Shown piece after piece: positions 45,774-57,511 of a DNA stretch of 64,000 bases. Location: positions 45,801 to 109,800 of the forward strand of contig NW_027102741.1 in the NCBI RefSeq assembly GCF_036373705.1, given 5' to 3'. Position numbers and translations under genes: made by a program. Numbering within the stretch: the stretch's first letter is position 1; every line of letters starts with the position of its first letter. The notes below the pieces were generated by a model, which ran no database searches, was not told where the DNA came from, and saw only the letters and a list, made by a program, of their open reading frames with translations. Source of the stretch: Amia ocellicauda. Lineage: Eukaryota > Chordata > Actinopteri > Amiiformes > Amiidae.

Positions 45774-45891
45774 GCTTGCAGCACCAGGTATTTCCAGGAG
45801 GTCTCACATTCAAGTACTGAACAGGTCCTGCCCCGTTTAGCTTCCGAGATCTGACGAGATCGGGCGCGTTCAGGACGGTGTGGCCGCAAGC
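45774..45891 (-). rRNA. 5S rRNA copy 71 (B')
   Basis: Class B', T4; duplicate of 59. Confidence 0.8.
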
Positions 45892-46102
45892 CGAGATGCC
45901 TGGCAGCATGATGTCTCTTAAAGGCTGGCGGGTATTGACGGAACTGCCGGAAAAAAAAAAAAAGAAAAATAGAGGGAAAAATACCAGTGCAGCAAAGGGT
46001 GTTGAAAGTAGCCGGGTACGTGTACAATTCTTCAATTATATCTTCTCCAGACAGAAAGAGAGTATTAAGAGCTACGATGAAGTTCCCCAGGAGACGTAAA
46101 AA

Positions 46103-46220
46103 GCTGGCAGCACCTGGTATTTCTAGGAGGTCTCCCATCCAAGTACTGACCAGGCCCTGCCGCGTTTAGCTTCCGAGATCTGACGAGATCGGGCGCGTTC
46201 AGGACGGTGTGGCCGCAAGC
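46103..46220 (-). rRNA. 5S rRNA copy 72 (A)
   Basis: Class A, T5; duplicate of 60. Confidence 0.88.
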
Positions 46221-46446
46221 CGAGAGGCCTGGCTACATGATGTCTCTTAATGGCTGGCGGGTATTGACGGAACTTCCAGCAAAAAAAAAAAAAAAAAAAA
46301 AAGAAAAAGAAAAATGGAGGGAAAAATATCAGTGCAGTAATGGGTTTTGAAAGTAGCCGGGTACGTGTACAATACTTCAATTATATCTCCTCCAGACAGA
46401 TAGAGAGTATTAAGAGCTACGATAAAGTTACCCAGGAGAAGTAAAA

Positions 46447-46564
46447 GCTTGCAGCACCAGGTATTTCCAGGAGGTCTCACATTCATGTACTGACCAGGTC
46501 CTGCCCCGTTTAGCTTCCGAGATCTGACGAGATCGGGCGCGTTCAGGATGGTGTGGCCGCAAGC
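46447..46564 (-). rRNA. 5S rRNA copy 73 (B)
   Basis: Class B, T4; duplicate of 61. Confidence 0.82.
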
Positions 46565-46775
46565 CGAGATGCCTGGCTGCATGATGTCTCTTAAAGGCTG
46601 GCGGGTATTGACGGAACTGCCAGCAAAAAAAAAAAAGAAAAATAGAGGGAAATATACCAGTGCAGCACAGGGTGTTGAAAGTAGTCGGGTACATGTACAA
46701 TTCTTCAATTATATCTCCTGGAGAAAGAAAGAGAGTATTAAGAGCTACGATGAAGTTACCCAGGAGACGTAAAAA

Positions 46776-46893
46776 GCTTGCAGCACCTGGTATTTCCAGG
46801 AGGTCACACATCCAAGTACTGACCAGGCCCTGCCCCGTTTAGTTTCCGAAATCTGATATGATCGGGCGCGTTCAGGACGGTGTGACTACAAGC
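46776..46893 (-). rRNA. 5S rRNA copy 74 (C)
   Basis: Class C, T5; duplicate of 62. Confidence 0.82.
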
Positions 46894-47110
46894 CAAGAGG
46901 CCTGGCTGCATGATGTCTCTTAAAGGCTGGCGGATATTGACGGAACTTCCAGCAAAAAAATAAAATAAAAAGAAAAATGGAGGGAAAAATATCAGTGCAG
47001 CAAAGGCTGTTGAAAGTAGCCTAGTACGTGTACAATTCTTCAATTATATCTCCTCCAGACAGAAAGAGAGTATTAAGAGCTACGATGAAGTTACCCAGGA
47101 GACGTAAAAA

Positions 47111-47228
47111 GCTTGCAGCACCTGGTATTTCTAGGAGGTCTCCCATCCAAGTACTGACCAGGCCCTGCCCCGTTTAGCTTCCGAGATCTGACGAGATCGG
47201 GCGCATTCAGGACGGTGTGGCCGCAAGC
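47111..47228 (-). rRNA. 5S rRNA copy 75 (A)
   Basis: Class A, T5; duplicate of 63. Confidence 0.93.
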
Positions 47229-47455
47229 CGAGAAGCCTGGCTACATGATGTCTCTTAATGGCTGGCGGGTATTGACGGAACTTCCAGCAAAAAAAAAAAA
47301 AAAAAAAAAAAGAAAAAGAAAAATGGAGGGAAAAATATCAGTCCAGTAATGGGTTTTGAAAGTAGCCGGGTACGTGTACAATACTTCAATTATATCTCCC
47401 CCAGACAGATAGAGAGTATTAAGAGCTACGATAAAGTTACCCAGGAGACGTAAAA

Positions 47456-47573
47456 GCTTGCAGCACCAGGTATTTCCAGGAGGTCTCACATTCATGTACC
47501 GACCAGGTCCTGCCCCGTTTAGCTTCCGAGATCTGACGAGATCGGGCGCGTTCAGGATGGTGTGGCCGCAAGC
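47456..47573 (-). rRNA. 5S rRNA copy 76 (B)
   Basis: Class B, T4; duplicate of 64. Confidence 0.82.
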
Positions 47574-47784
47574 CGAGATGCCTGGCTGCATGATGTCTCT
47601 TAAAGGCTGGCGGGTATTGACGGAACTGCCAGCAAAAAAAAAAAAGAAAAATAGAGGGAAATATACCAGTGCAGCACAGGGTGTTGAAAGTAGCCGGGTA
47701 CGTGTACAATTCTTCAATTATATCTTCTCCAGACAGAAAGAGAGTATTAAGAGCTACGATGAAGATCCCCAGGAGACGTAAAAA

Positions 47785-47902
47785 GCTGGCAGCACCTGGT
47801 ATTTCCAGGAGGTCTCACATTTAAGTACTGACCAGGTCCTGCCCCGTTTAGCTTCCGAGATCTGACAAGATCGGGCGCGTTCAGGACGGTGTGGCCGCAA
47901 GC
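47785..47902 (-). rRNA. 5S rRNA copy 77 (D)
   Basis: Class D, T5; ends GCCAGC; here the 12-unit duplication stops. Confidence 0.8.
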
Positions 47903-48113
47903 CGAGATGTCTGGCTGCATGATGTCTCTTAAAGGCTAGCGGGTATTGTCGGAATTTCCAGCAAAAAAAAAAAAGAAAAATAGAGGGAAATATACCAGTG
48001 CAGCAAAGGGTGTTGAAAGTAGCCGGGTACGTGTACAATTCTTCAATTATATCTCCTGGAGACAGAAAGAGAGTATTAAGAGCTACGATGAAGTTACCCA
48101 GGAGACGTAAAAA

Positions 48114-48231
48114 GTTTGCAGCACCTGGTATTTCTAGGAGGTCTCCCATCCAAGTACTGACCAGGCCCTGCCCCGTTTAGCTTCCGAGATCTGACGAGAT
48201 CGGGCGCATTCAGGACGGTGTGGCCGCAAGC
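48114..48231 (-). rRNA. 5S rRNA copy 78 (A)
   Basis: Class A, T5; ends GCAAAC, as copy 7. Confidence 0.9.
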
Positions 48232-48457
48232 CGAGAGGCCTGGCTACGTGATGTCTCTTAATGGCTGGCGGGTATTGACGGAACTTCCAGCAAAAAAAAA
48301 AAAAAAAAAAAAAGAAAAAGAAAAATGGAGGGAAAAATATCAGTGCAGTAATGGGTTTTGAAAGTAGCCGGGTACGTGTACAATACTTCAATTATATCTC
48401 CTCCAGACAGATAGAGAGTATTAAGAGCTACGATAAAGTTACCCAGGAGAAGTAAAA

Positions 48458-48575
48458 GCTTGCAGCACCAGGTATTTCCAGGAGGTCTCACATTCATGTA
48501 CTGACCAGGTCCTGCCCCGTTTAGCTTCCGAGATCTGACGAGATCGGGCGCGTTCAGGATGGTGTGGCCGCAAGC
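48458..48575 (-). rRNA. 5S rRNA copy 79 (B)
   Basis: Class B, T4. Confidence 0.82.
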
Positions 48576-48786
48576 CAAGATGCCTGGCTGCATGATGTCT
48601 CTTAAAGGCTGGCGGGTATTGACGGAACTGCCAGCAAAAAAAAAAAAGAAAAATAGAGGGAAATATACCAGTGCAGCACAGGGTGTTGAAAGTAGCCGGG
48701 TACGTGTACAATTCTTCAATTATATCTCCTGGAGAAAGAAAGAGAGTATTAAGAGCTACGATGAAGTTACCCAGGAGACGTAAAAA

Positions 48787-48904
48787 GCTTGCAGCACCTG
48801 GTATTTCCAGGAGGTCACACATCCAAGTACTGACCAGGCCCTGCCCCGTTTAGCTTCCGAAATCTGATATGATCGGGCGCGTTCAGGACGGTGTGACTAC
48901 AAGC
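48787..48904 (-). rRNA. 5S rRNA copy 80 (C)
   Basis: Class C, T5. Confidence 0.82.
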
Positions 48905-49121
48905 CAAGAGGCTTGGCTGCATGATGTCTCTTAAAGGCTGGCGGATATTGACGGAACTTCCAGCAAAAAAATAAAATAAAAAGAAAAATGGAGGGAAAAA
49001 TATCAGTGCAGCAAAGGCTGTTGAAAGTAGCCTAGTACGTGTACAATTCTTCAATTATATCTCCTCCAGACAGAAAGAGAGTATTAAGAGCTACGATGAA
49101 GTTACCCAGGAGACGTAAAAA

Positions 49122-49239
49122 GCTTGCAGCACCTGGTATTTCTAGGAGGTCTCCCATCCAAGTACTGACCAGGCCCTGACCCGTTTAGCTTCCGAGATCT
49201 GACGAGATCGGGCGCATTCAGGACGGTGTGGCCGCAAGC
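49122..49239 (-). rRNA. 5S rRNA copy 81 (A)
   Basis: Class A, T5; A box GGGTCAGG. Confidence 0.9.
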
Positions 49240-49466
49240 CGAGAAGCCTGGCTACATGATGTCTCTTAATGGCTGGCGGGTATTGACGGAACTTCCAGCA
49301 AAAAAAAAAAAAAAAAAAAAAGAAAAAGAAAAATGGAGGGAAAAATATCAGTCCAGTAATGGGTTTTGAAAGTAGCCGGGTACGTGTACAATACTTCAAT
49401 TATATCTCCTCCAGACAGATAGAGAGTATTAAGAGCTACGATGAAGTTCCCCAGGAGACGTAAAAA

Positions 49467-49584
49467 GCTGGCAGCACCTGGTATTTCCAGGAGGTCTCAC
49501 ATTTAAGTACTGACCAGGTCCTGCCCCGTTTAGCTTCCGAGATCTGACAAGATCGGGCGCGTTCAGGACGGTGTGGCCGCAAGC
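49467..49584 (-). rRNA. 5S rRNA copy 82 (D)
   Basis: Class D, T5; ends GCCAGC. Confidence 0.8.
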
Positions 49585-49795
49585 CGAGATGTCTGGCTGC
49601 ATGATGTCTCTTAAAGGCTGGCGGGTATTGACGGAACTGCCAGCAAAAAAAAAAAAGAAAAATAGAGGGAAAAATACCAGTGAAGCAAAGGGTGTTGAAA
49701 GTAGCCGGGTACGTGTACAATTCTTCAATTATATCTTCTCCAGACAGAAAGAGAGTATTAAGAGCTACGATGAAGTTCCCCAGGAGACGTAAAAA

Positions 49796-49913
49796 GCTGG
49801 CAGCACCTGGTATTTCCAGGAGGTCTCACATTTAAGTACTGACCAGGTCCTGCCCCGTTTAGCTTCCGAGATCTGACAAGATCGGGCGCGTTCAGGACGG
49901 TGTGGCCGCAAGC
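49796..49913 (-). rRNA. 5S rRNA copy 83 (D)
   Basis: Class D, T5; equals copy 82. Confidence 0.8.
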
Positions 49914-50124
49914 CGAGATGTCTGGCTGCATGATGTCTCTTAAAGGCTGGCGGGTATTGACGGAACTGCCAGCAAAAAAAAAAAAGAAAAATAGAGGGAA
50001 ATATACCAGCGCAGCAAAGGGTGTTGAAAGTAGCCGGGTACGTGTACAATTCTTCAATTATATCTCCTGGAGACAGAAAGAGAGTATTAAGAGCTACGAT
50101 GAAGTTACCCAGGAGACGTAAAAA

Positions 50125-50242
50125 GCTTGCAGCACCTGGTATTTCTAGGAGGTCTCCCATCCAAGTACTGACCAGGCCCTGCACCGTTTAGCTTCCGAGA
50201 TCTGACGAGATCGGGCGCATTCAGGACGGTGTGTCCACAAGC
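50125..50242 (-). rRNA. 5S rRNA copy 84 (A)
   Basis: Class A, T5; like copy 53. Confidence 0.9.
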
Positions 50243-50467
50243 CGAAAGCCCTGGCTGCATGATGTCTCTTAAAGGTTGGCGGGTATTGACGGAACTTCCA
50301 GCAAAAAAATAAAAGAAAAAAAGAAAAAAGAAAAATGGATGGAAAAATATCAGTGCAGCAAAGGGTGTTGACAGTAGCCGGGTACGTGTACAATACTTCA
50401 ATTATATCTCCTCCAGACAGAGAGAGAGTATTAAGAGCTACGATAAAGTTACCCAGGAGACGTAAAA

Positions 50468-50585
50468 GCTTGCAGCACTAGGTATTTCCAGGAGGTCTCA
50501 CATTCATGTACTGACCAGGTCCTGCCCCGTTTAGCTTCCGAGATCTGACGAGATCGGGCGCGTTCAGGATGGTGTGGCCGCAAGC
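50468..50585 (-). rRNA. 5S rRNA copy 85 (B)
   Basis: Class B C box with the ACCTAGTGC helix V of class E, T4. Confidence 0.8.
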
Positions 50586-50796
50586 CGAGATGCCTGGCTG
50601 CATGATGTCTCTTAAAGGCTGGCGGGTATTGACAGAACTGTCAGCAAAAAAAAAAAAGAAAAATAGAGGGAAATATACCAGTGCAGCAAAGGGTGTTGAA
50701 AGTAGCCGGGTACGTGTACAATTCTTCAATTATATCTCCTCCAGACAGATAGAGAGTATTAAGAGCTACGATGAAGTTTCCCAGGAGACGTAAAAA

Positions 50797-50914
50797 GCTT
50801 GCAGCACCTGGTATTTCTAGGAGGTCTCCCATCCAAGTACTGACCAGGCCCTGCCCCGTTTAGCTTCCGAGATCTGACGAGATCGGGCGCATTCAGGACG
50901 GTGTGGCCACAAGC
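50797..50914 (-). rRNA. 5S rRNA copy 86 (A)
   Basis: Class A, T5. Confidence 0.93.
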
Positions 50915-51135
50915 CGAAAGGCCTGGCTGCATGATGTCTCTTAAAGGTTGGCGGGTATTGACGGAACTTCCAGCAAAAAAAAAAAAAAAAAAAAATAGAA
51001 AAATGGAGGGAAAAATATCAGTGCAGGAAAGGGTGTTGAAAGTAGCCGGGTACGTGTACAATTCTTCAATTATATCTCCTGCAGACTGAAAGAGAGTATT
51101 AAGAGCTACGATAAAGTTACCCAGGAGACGTAAAA

Positions 51136-51253
51136 GTTTGCAGCACCTGGTATTTCCAGGAGGTCTCACATTCAAGTACTGACCAGGTCCTGCCCCGTTT
51201 AGCTTCCGAGATCTGACGATATCATGCGCATTCAGGACGGTGTGGCCGAAAGC
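51136..51253 (-). rRNA. 5S rRNA copy 87 (B')
   Basis: Class B', T4; GATATCGTC as in copy 21; ends GCAAAC. Confidence 0.75.
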
Positions 51254-51470
51254 CGAGAGGCACGGCTGCATGATGTCTCTTTAAGGCTGGCGGGTATTGA
51301 CGGAACTTACAGCAAAAAAAAAAAGAAAAAAGAAAAATGGAGGGAAAAATATCAGTGCAGCAAAGGGTTTTGAAAGTAGCCGGGTACGTGTACAATTCTT
51401 CAATAATATCTCCTACAGACTGAAAGAGAGTATTAAGAGCTATGATGAAGTTACCCAGGAGACGTAAAAA

Positions 51471-51587
51471 GCTTGCAGCACCTGGTATTTCCAGGAGGTC
51501 ACCCATCCAAGTACTGACCAGGCCCTGCCCCGTTAGCTTCCGAAATCTGATGAGATGGGGCGCGTTCAGGACGGTGTGGCCGCAAGC
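51471..51587 (-). rRNA. 5S rRNA copy 88 (A')
   Basis: Class A', T5; 117 nt, one base lost in the A box region (AAGCTAACGGGG). Confidence 0.8.
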
Positions 51588-51806
51588 CAAGAGGCCTGGC
51601 TGCATGATGTCTCTTAAAGGCTGGCGGGTATTGACGGAACTTCCAGCAAAAAAAAAAAAAAAAAAATGGAAAATGGAGGGAAAAATATCAGTACAGCAAA
51701 GGCTGTTGAAAGTAGCCGGGTACATGTACAATTCTTCAATTATATCTCCTCCAGACTGAATGAGAGTATTAAGAGCTATGCTGAAGTTACCCAGGAGATG
51801 TAAAAA

Positions 51807-51924
51807 GCTTTCAGCACCTGGTATTTCCAGGAGGTCACCCATCCAATTACTGACCAGACCCTGCCCAGTTTTTCTTCCGAGATCTGACGAGATTTTGCAT
51901 CTTCAGGACGGTGTGGCCTCAAGC
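51807..51924 (-). pseudogene. 5S rRNA pseudogene copy 89
   Basis: T5; same spoiled A box as copies 58 and 70, with flanks like copy 23. Confidence 0.75.
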
Positions 51925-52140
51925 CAAGAGGCCTGGCTGCATGATGTCTCTTAAAGGCTGGAGGGTATTGATGGAACTTCCAGCAAGAAATAAAAGAAAA
52001 AAGAAAAATGGAGGGAAAAATATCAGTGCAGCAAAGCGTGTTGAAGGTAGCCGGGTACGTGTACAATTCTTCAATTATATCTCCTCCAGACAGATAGAGA
52101 GTATTAAGAGCTACGATAAAGTTACCCAGGAGACGTAAAA

Positions 52141-52258
52141 GCTTGCAGCACCAGGTATTTCCAGGAGGTCTCACATTCAAGTACTGAACAGGTCCTGCCC
52201 CGTTTAGCTTCCGAGATCTGACGAGATCGGGCGCGTTCAGGACGGTGTGGCCGCAAGG
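52141..52258 (-). rRNA. 5S rRNA copy 90 (B')
   Basis: Class B', T4; first base changed (CCTTGCGG). Confidence 0.78.
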
Positions 52259-52478
52259 CGAGATGTCTGGCTGCATGACGTCTCTTAAAGGCTGGCGGGT
52301 ATTGACGGAATTTCCAGCAAAAAAAAAAAAAAAAAAATAGAAAAATGGAGGGAAAAATATCAGTGCAGGAAAGGGTGTTGAAAGTAGCCGGGTACGTGTA
52401 CAATTCTTCAATTATATCTCCTGGAGACAGAAAGAGATTATTAAGAGCTACGATGAAGTTACCCAGGAGACGTAAAAA

Positions 52479-52596
52479 GCTTGCAGCACCTGGTATTTCT
52501 AGGAGGTCTCCCATCCAAGTACTGACCAGGCCCTGCCCCGTTTAGCTTCCGAGATCTGACGAGATCGGGCGCATTCAGGACGGTGTGGCCGCAAGC
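52479..52596 (-). rRNA. 5S rRNA copy 91 (A)
   Basis: Class A, T5. Confidence 0.93.
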
Positions 52597-52807
52597 TGAG
52601 ATGCCTGGCTGCATGATGTCTCTTAAAGGCTGGCGGGTATTGACGGAACTGCCAGCAAAAAAAAAAAAGAAAAATAGAGGGAAAAATACCAGTGCAGCAA
52701 AGGGTGTTGAAAGTAGCCGGGTACGTGTACAATTCTTCAATTATATCTTCTCCAGACAGAAAGAGAGTATTAAGAGCTACGATGAAGTTCCCCAGGAGAC
52801 GTAAAAA

Positions 52808-52925
52808 GCTGGCAGCACCTGGTATTTCCAGGAGGTCTCACATTTAAGTACTGACCAGGTCCTGCCCCGTTTAGCTTCCGAGATCTGACAAGATCGGGCG
52901 CGTTCAGGACGGCGTGGCCGCAAGC
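52808..52925 (-). rRNA. 5S rRNA copy 92 (D)
   Basis: Class D, T5; ends GCCAGC. Confidence 0.8.
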
Positions 52926-53141
52926 CGAGATGTCTGGCTGCATGATGTCTCTTAAAGGTTGGCGGGTATTGACGGAACTTCCAGCAAAAAAAAAAAAAAA
53001 AAGAAAAATGGATGGAAAAATATCAGTGCAGCAAAGGGTGTTGAAAGTAGCCGGGTACGTGTACAATTCTTCAATTATATCTCCTGGAGACAGAAAGAGA
53101 GTATTAAGAGCTACGATGAAGTTACCCAGGAGACGTAAAAA

Positions 53142-53259
53142 GCTTGCAGCACCTGGTATTTCTAGGAGGTCTCCCATCCAAGTACTGACCAGGCCCTGCC
53201 CCGTTTAGCTTCCGAGATCTGACGAGATCGGGCGCATTCAGGACGGTGTGGCCACAAGC
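53142..53259 (-). rRNA. 5S rRNA copy 93 (A)
   Basis: Class A, T5; 5' end GCTTGTGGC. Confidence 0.93.
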
Positions 53260-53482
53260 CGAAAGGCCTGGCTGCATGATGTCTCTTAAAGGTTGGCGGG
53301 TATTGACGGAACTTCCAGCAAAAAAAAAAAAAAAAAAAAAAAAAGAAAAATGGATGGAAAAATATCAGTGCAGCAAAGGGTGTTGACAGTAGCTGGATAC
53401 GTGTACAATACTTCAATTATATCTCCTCCAGACAGAGAGAGAGTATTAAGAGCTACGATAAAGTTACCCAGGAGACGTAAAA

Positions 53483-53600
53483 GCTTGCAGCACTAGGTAC
53501 TTCCAGGAGGTCTCACTTTCATGTACTGACCAGGTCCTGCCCCGTTTAGCTTCCGAGATCTGACGAGATCGGGCGCGTTCAGGATGGTGTGGCCGCAAGC
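53483..53600 (-). rRNA. 5S rRNA copy 94 (F)
   Basis: Class F, T4; AAGTACCTAGTGC in helix V. Confidence 0.78.
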
Positions 53601-53811
53601 CGAGATGCCTGGCTGCATGATGTCTCTTAAAGGCTGGCGGGTATTGACGGAACTGCCAGCAAAAAAAAAAAAGAAAAATAGAGGGAAATATACCAGTGCA
53701 GCAAAGGGTGTTGAAAGTAGCCGGGTACGTGTACAATTCTTCAATTATATCTCCTGGAGACAGAAAGAGAGTATTAAGAGCTACGATGAAGTTACCCAGG
53801 AGACGTAAAAA

Positions 53812-53929
53812 GCTTGCAGCACCTGGTATTTCTAGGAGGTCTCCCATCCAAGTACTGACCAGGCCCTGCCCCGTTTAGCTTCCGAGATCTGACGAGATCG
53901 GGCGCATTCAGGACGGTGTGGCCACAAGC
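53812..53929 (-). rRNA. 5S rRNA copy 95 (A)
   Basis: Class A, T5; 5' end GCTTGTGGC. Confidence 0.93.
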
Positions 53930-54154
53930 CGAAAGGCCTGGCTGCATGATGTCTCTTAAAGGTTGGCGGGTATTGACGGAACTTCCAGCAAAAAAAAAAA
54001 AGAAAAAAAGAAAAAAGAAAAATGGATGGAAAAATATCAGTGCAGCAAAGGGTGTTGACAGTAGCTGGATACGTGTACAATACTTCAATTATATCTCCTC
54101 CAGACAGAGAGAGAGAATTAAAAGCTACGATAAAGTTACCCAGGAGACGTAAAA

Positions 54155-54272
54155 GCTTGCAGCACCAGGTATTTCCAGGAGGTCTCCCATCCAAGTACTG
54201 ACCAGGTCCTGCCCCTTTTAGCTTCCGAGATCTTACGAGATCGGGCACGTTCAGGACGGTGTGGCCGCAAGC
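54155..54272 (-). rRNA. 5S rRNA copy 96 (A)
   Basis: C box of class A with helix V and 3' end of class B, T4: a mosaic. Confidence 0.83.
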
Positions 54273-54496
54273 CAAGAGGCCTGGCTGCATGATGTCTCTT
54301 AAAGGTTGGCGGGTATTGACGGAACTTCCAGCAAAAAAAAAAAAAAAAAAAAAAAAAAGAAAAATGGATGGAAAAATATCAGTGCAGCAAAGGGTGTTGA
54401 CAGTAGCTGGATACGTGTACAATACTTCAATTATATCTCCTCCAGACAGAGAGAGAGTATTAAGAGCTACGATAAAGTTACCCAGGAGACGTAAAA

Positions 54497-54614
54497 GCTT
54501 GCAGCACTAGGTACTTCCAGGAGGTCTCACTTTCATGTACTGACCAGGTCCTGCCCCGTTTAGCTTCCGAGATCTGACGAGATCGGGCGCGTTCAGGATG
54601 GTGTGGCCGCAAGC
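54497..54614 (-). rRNA. 5S rRNA copy 97 (F)
   Basis: Class F, T4; repeats copy 94 at 1014 bp. Confidence 0.78.
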
Positions 54615-54825
54615 CGAGATGCCTGGCTGCATGATGTCTCTTAAAGGCTGGCGGGTATTGACGGAACTGCCAGCAAAAAAAAAAAAGAAAAATAGAGGGA
54701 AATATACCAGTGCAGCAAAGGGTGTTGAAAGTAGCCGGGTACGTGTACAATTCTTCAATTATATCTCCTGGAGACAGAAAGAGAGTATTAAGAGCTACGA
54801 TGAAGTTACCCAGGAGACGTAAAAA

Positions 54826-54943
54826 GCTTGCAGCACCTGGTATTTCTAGGAGGTCTCCCATCCAAGTACTGACCAGGCCCTGCCCCGTTTAGCTTCCGAG
54901 ATCTGACAAGATCGGGCGCGTTCAGGATGGTGTGGCCGCAAGC
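54826..54943 (-). rRNA. 5S rRNA copy 98 (A)
   Basis: Class A, T5; GATCTTGTC in helix III loop. Confidence 0.92.
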
Positions 54944-55153
54944 CGAGATGCCTGGCTGCATGATGTCTCTTAAAGGCTGGCGGGTATTGACGGAACTGCC
55001 AGCAAAAAAAAAAAGAAAAATAGAGGGAAATATACCAGTGCAGCAAAGGGTGTTGAAAGTAGCCGGGTACGTGTACAATTCTTCAATTATATCTCCTGGA
55101 GACAGAAAGAGAGTATTAAGAGCTACGATGAAGTTACCCAGGAGACGTAAAAA

Positions 55154-55271
55154 GCTTGCAGCACCTGGTATTTCTAGGAGGTCTCCCATCCAAGTACTGA
55201 CCAGGCCCTGCCCCGTTTAGCTTCCGAGATCTGACGAGATCGGGCGCATTCAGGACGGTAAGGCCACAAGC
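55154..55271 (-). rRNA. 5S rRNA copy 99 (A)
   Basis: Class A, T5; GCCTTACCGTCC near the 5' end. Confidence 0.9.
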
Positions 55272-55495
55272 CGAAAGGCCTGGCTGCATGATGTCTCTTA
55301 AAGGTTGGCGGGTATTGTCGGAACTTCCAGCAAAAAAAAAAAGAAAAAAAGAAAAAAGAAAAATGGATGGAAAAATATCAGTGCAGCAAAGGGTGTTGAC
55401 AGTAGCTGGATACGTGTACAATACTTCAATTATATCTCCTCCAGACAGAGAGAGAGTATTAAGAGCTACGATAAAGTTTCCCAGGAGACGTAAAA

Positions 55496-55613
55496 GCTTG
55501 CAGCACTAGGTATTTCCAGGAGGTCTCACTATCATGTACTGACCAGGTCCTGCCCCGTTTAGCTTCCGAGATCTGACGAGATCGGACGCGTTCAGGATGG
55601 TGTGGCCGCAAGC
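55496..55613 (-). rRNA. 5S rRNA copy 100 (E)
   Basis: Class E, T4; CGTCCGATC replaces CGCCCGATC. Confidence 0.8.
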
Positions 55614-55824
55614 CGAGATGCCTGGCTGCATGATGTCTCTTAAAGGCTGGCGGGTATTGACGGAACTGCCAGCAAAAAAAAAAAAGAAAAATAGAGGGAA
55701 ATATACCAGTGCAGCAAAGGGTGTTGAAAGTAGCCGGGTACGTGTACAATTCTTCAATTATATCTCCTGGAGACAGAAAGAGAGTATTAAGAGCTACGAT
55801 GAAGTTACCCAGGAGACGTAAAAA

Positions 55825-55942
55825 GCTTGCAGCACCTGGTATTTCTAGGAGGTCTCCCATCCAAGTACTGACCAGGCCCTGCCCCATTTAGCTTCCGAGA
55901 TCTGAGAAGATCGGGCGCGTTCAGGATGGTGTGGCCGCAAGC
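55825..55942 (-). rRNA. 5S rRNA copy 101 (A)
   Basis: Class A, T5; GATCTTCTC and AATGGGG changes. Confidence 0.88.
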
Positions 55943-56153
55943 CGAGATGCCTGGCTGCATGATGTCTCTTAAAGGCTGGCGGGTATTGACGGAACTTCCA
56001 GCAAAAAAAAAAAAGAAAAATAGAGGGAAATATACCAGTGCAGCAAAGGGTGTTGAAAGTAGCCGGGTACGTGTACAATTCTTCAATTATATCTCCTGGA
56101 GACAGAAAGAGAGTATTAAGAGCTACGATGAAGTTACCCAGGAGACGTAAAAA

Positions 56154-56271
56154 GCTTGCAGCACCTGGTATTTCTAGGAGGTCTCCCATCCAAGTACTGA
56201 CCAGGCCCTGCCCCGTTTAGCTTCCGAGATCTGACGAGATCGGGCGCATTCAGGACGGTGTGGCCACAAGC
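56154..56271 (-). rRNA. 5S rRNA copy 102 (A)
   Basis: Class A, T5. Confidence 0.93.
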
Positions 56272-56496
56272 CGAAAGGCCTGGCTGCATGATGTCTCTTA
56301 AAGGTTGGCGGGTATTGACGGAACTTCCAGCAAAAAAAAAAAAGAAAAAAAGAAAAAAGAAAAATGGATGGAAAAATATCAGTGCAGCAAAGGGTGTTGA
56401 CAGTAGCTGGATACGTGTACAATACTTCAATTATATCTCCTCCAGACAGAGAGAGAGTTTTAAGAGCTACGATAAAGTTACCCAGGAGACGTAAAA

Positions 56497-56614
56497 GCTT
56501 GCAGCACTAGGTATTTCCAGGAGGTATCACTTTCATGTACTGACCAGGTCCTGCTCCGTTTAGCTTCCGAGATCTGACGAGATCGGGCGCGTTCAGGATG
56601 GTGTGGCCGCAAGC
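56497..56614 (-). rRNA. 5S rRNA copy 103 (F)
   Basis: Class F (GTGATACC), T4; A box ACGGAGCAGG. Confidence 0.78.
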
Positions 56615-56824
56615 CGAGATGCCTGGCTGCATGATGTCTCTTAAAGGCTGGCGGGTATTGACGGAACTGCCAGCAAAAAAAAAAAGAAAAATAGAGGGAA
56701 ATATACCAGTGCAGCAAAGGGTGTTGAAAGTAGCCGGGTACGTGTACAATTCTTCAATTATATCTCCTGGAGACAGAAAGAGAGTATTAAGAGCTACGAT
56801 GAAGTTACCCAGGAGACGTAAAAA

Positions 56825-56942
56825 GCTTGCAGCACCTGGTATTTCTAGGAGGTCTCCCATCCAAGTACTGACCAGGCCCTGCCCCGTTTAGCTTCCGAGA
56901 TCTGACGAGATCGGGCGCATTCAGGACGGTGTGGCCACAAGC
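56825..56942 (-). rRNA. 5S rRNA copy 104 (A)
   Basis: Class A, T5. Confidence 0.93.
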
Positions 56943-57169
56943 CGAAAGGCCTGGCTGCATGATGTCTCTTAAAGGTTGGCGGGTATTGACGGAACTTCCA
57001 GCAAAAAAAAAAAAAGAAAAAAAGAAAAAAGAAAAATGGATGGAAAAATATCAGTGCAGCAAAGGGTGTTGACAGTAGCTGGATACGTGTACAATACTTC
57101 AATTATATCTCCTCCAGACAGAGAGAGAGTATTAAGAGCTACGATGAAGTTACCCAGGAGACGTAAAAA

Positions 57170-57287
57170 GCTTGCAGCACCTGGTATTTCTAGGAGGTCT
57201 CCCATCCAAGTACTGACCAGGCCCTGCCCCGTTTAGCTTCCGAGATCTGACGAGATCGGGCGCATTCAGGACGGTAAGGCCACAAGC
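57170..57287 (-). rRNA. 5S rRNA copy 105 (A)
   Basis: Class A, T5; duplicate of 99. Confidence 0.9.
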
Positions 57288-57511
57288 CGAAAGGCCTGGC
57301 TGCATGATGTCTCTTAAAGGTTGGCGGGTATTGTCGGAACTTCCAGCAAAAAAAAAAAGAAAAAAAGAAAAAAGAAAAATGGATGGAAAAATATCAGTGC
57401 AGCAAAGGGTGTTGACAGTAGCTGGATACGTGTACAATACTTCAATTATATCTCCTCCAGACAGAGAGAGAGTATTAAGAGCTACGATAAAGTTTCCCAG
57501 GAGACGTAAAA

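Larger units (their letters stand above)
39735..47784 (-). repeat. Twelve-unit tandem duplication, 4025 bp
   Basis: Copies 53-64 (39735-43759) recur as 65-76 (43760-47784) at a shift of 4025-4026 bp, including a pseudogene (58/70). Differences are a few single bases and homopolymer length. Confidence 0.92.
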
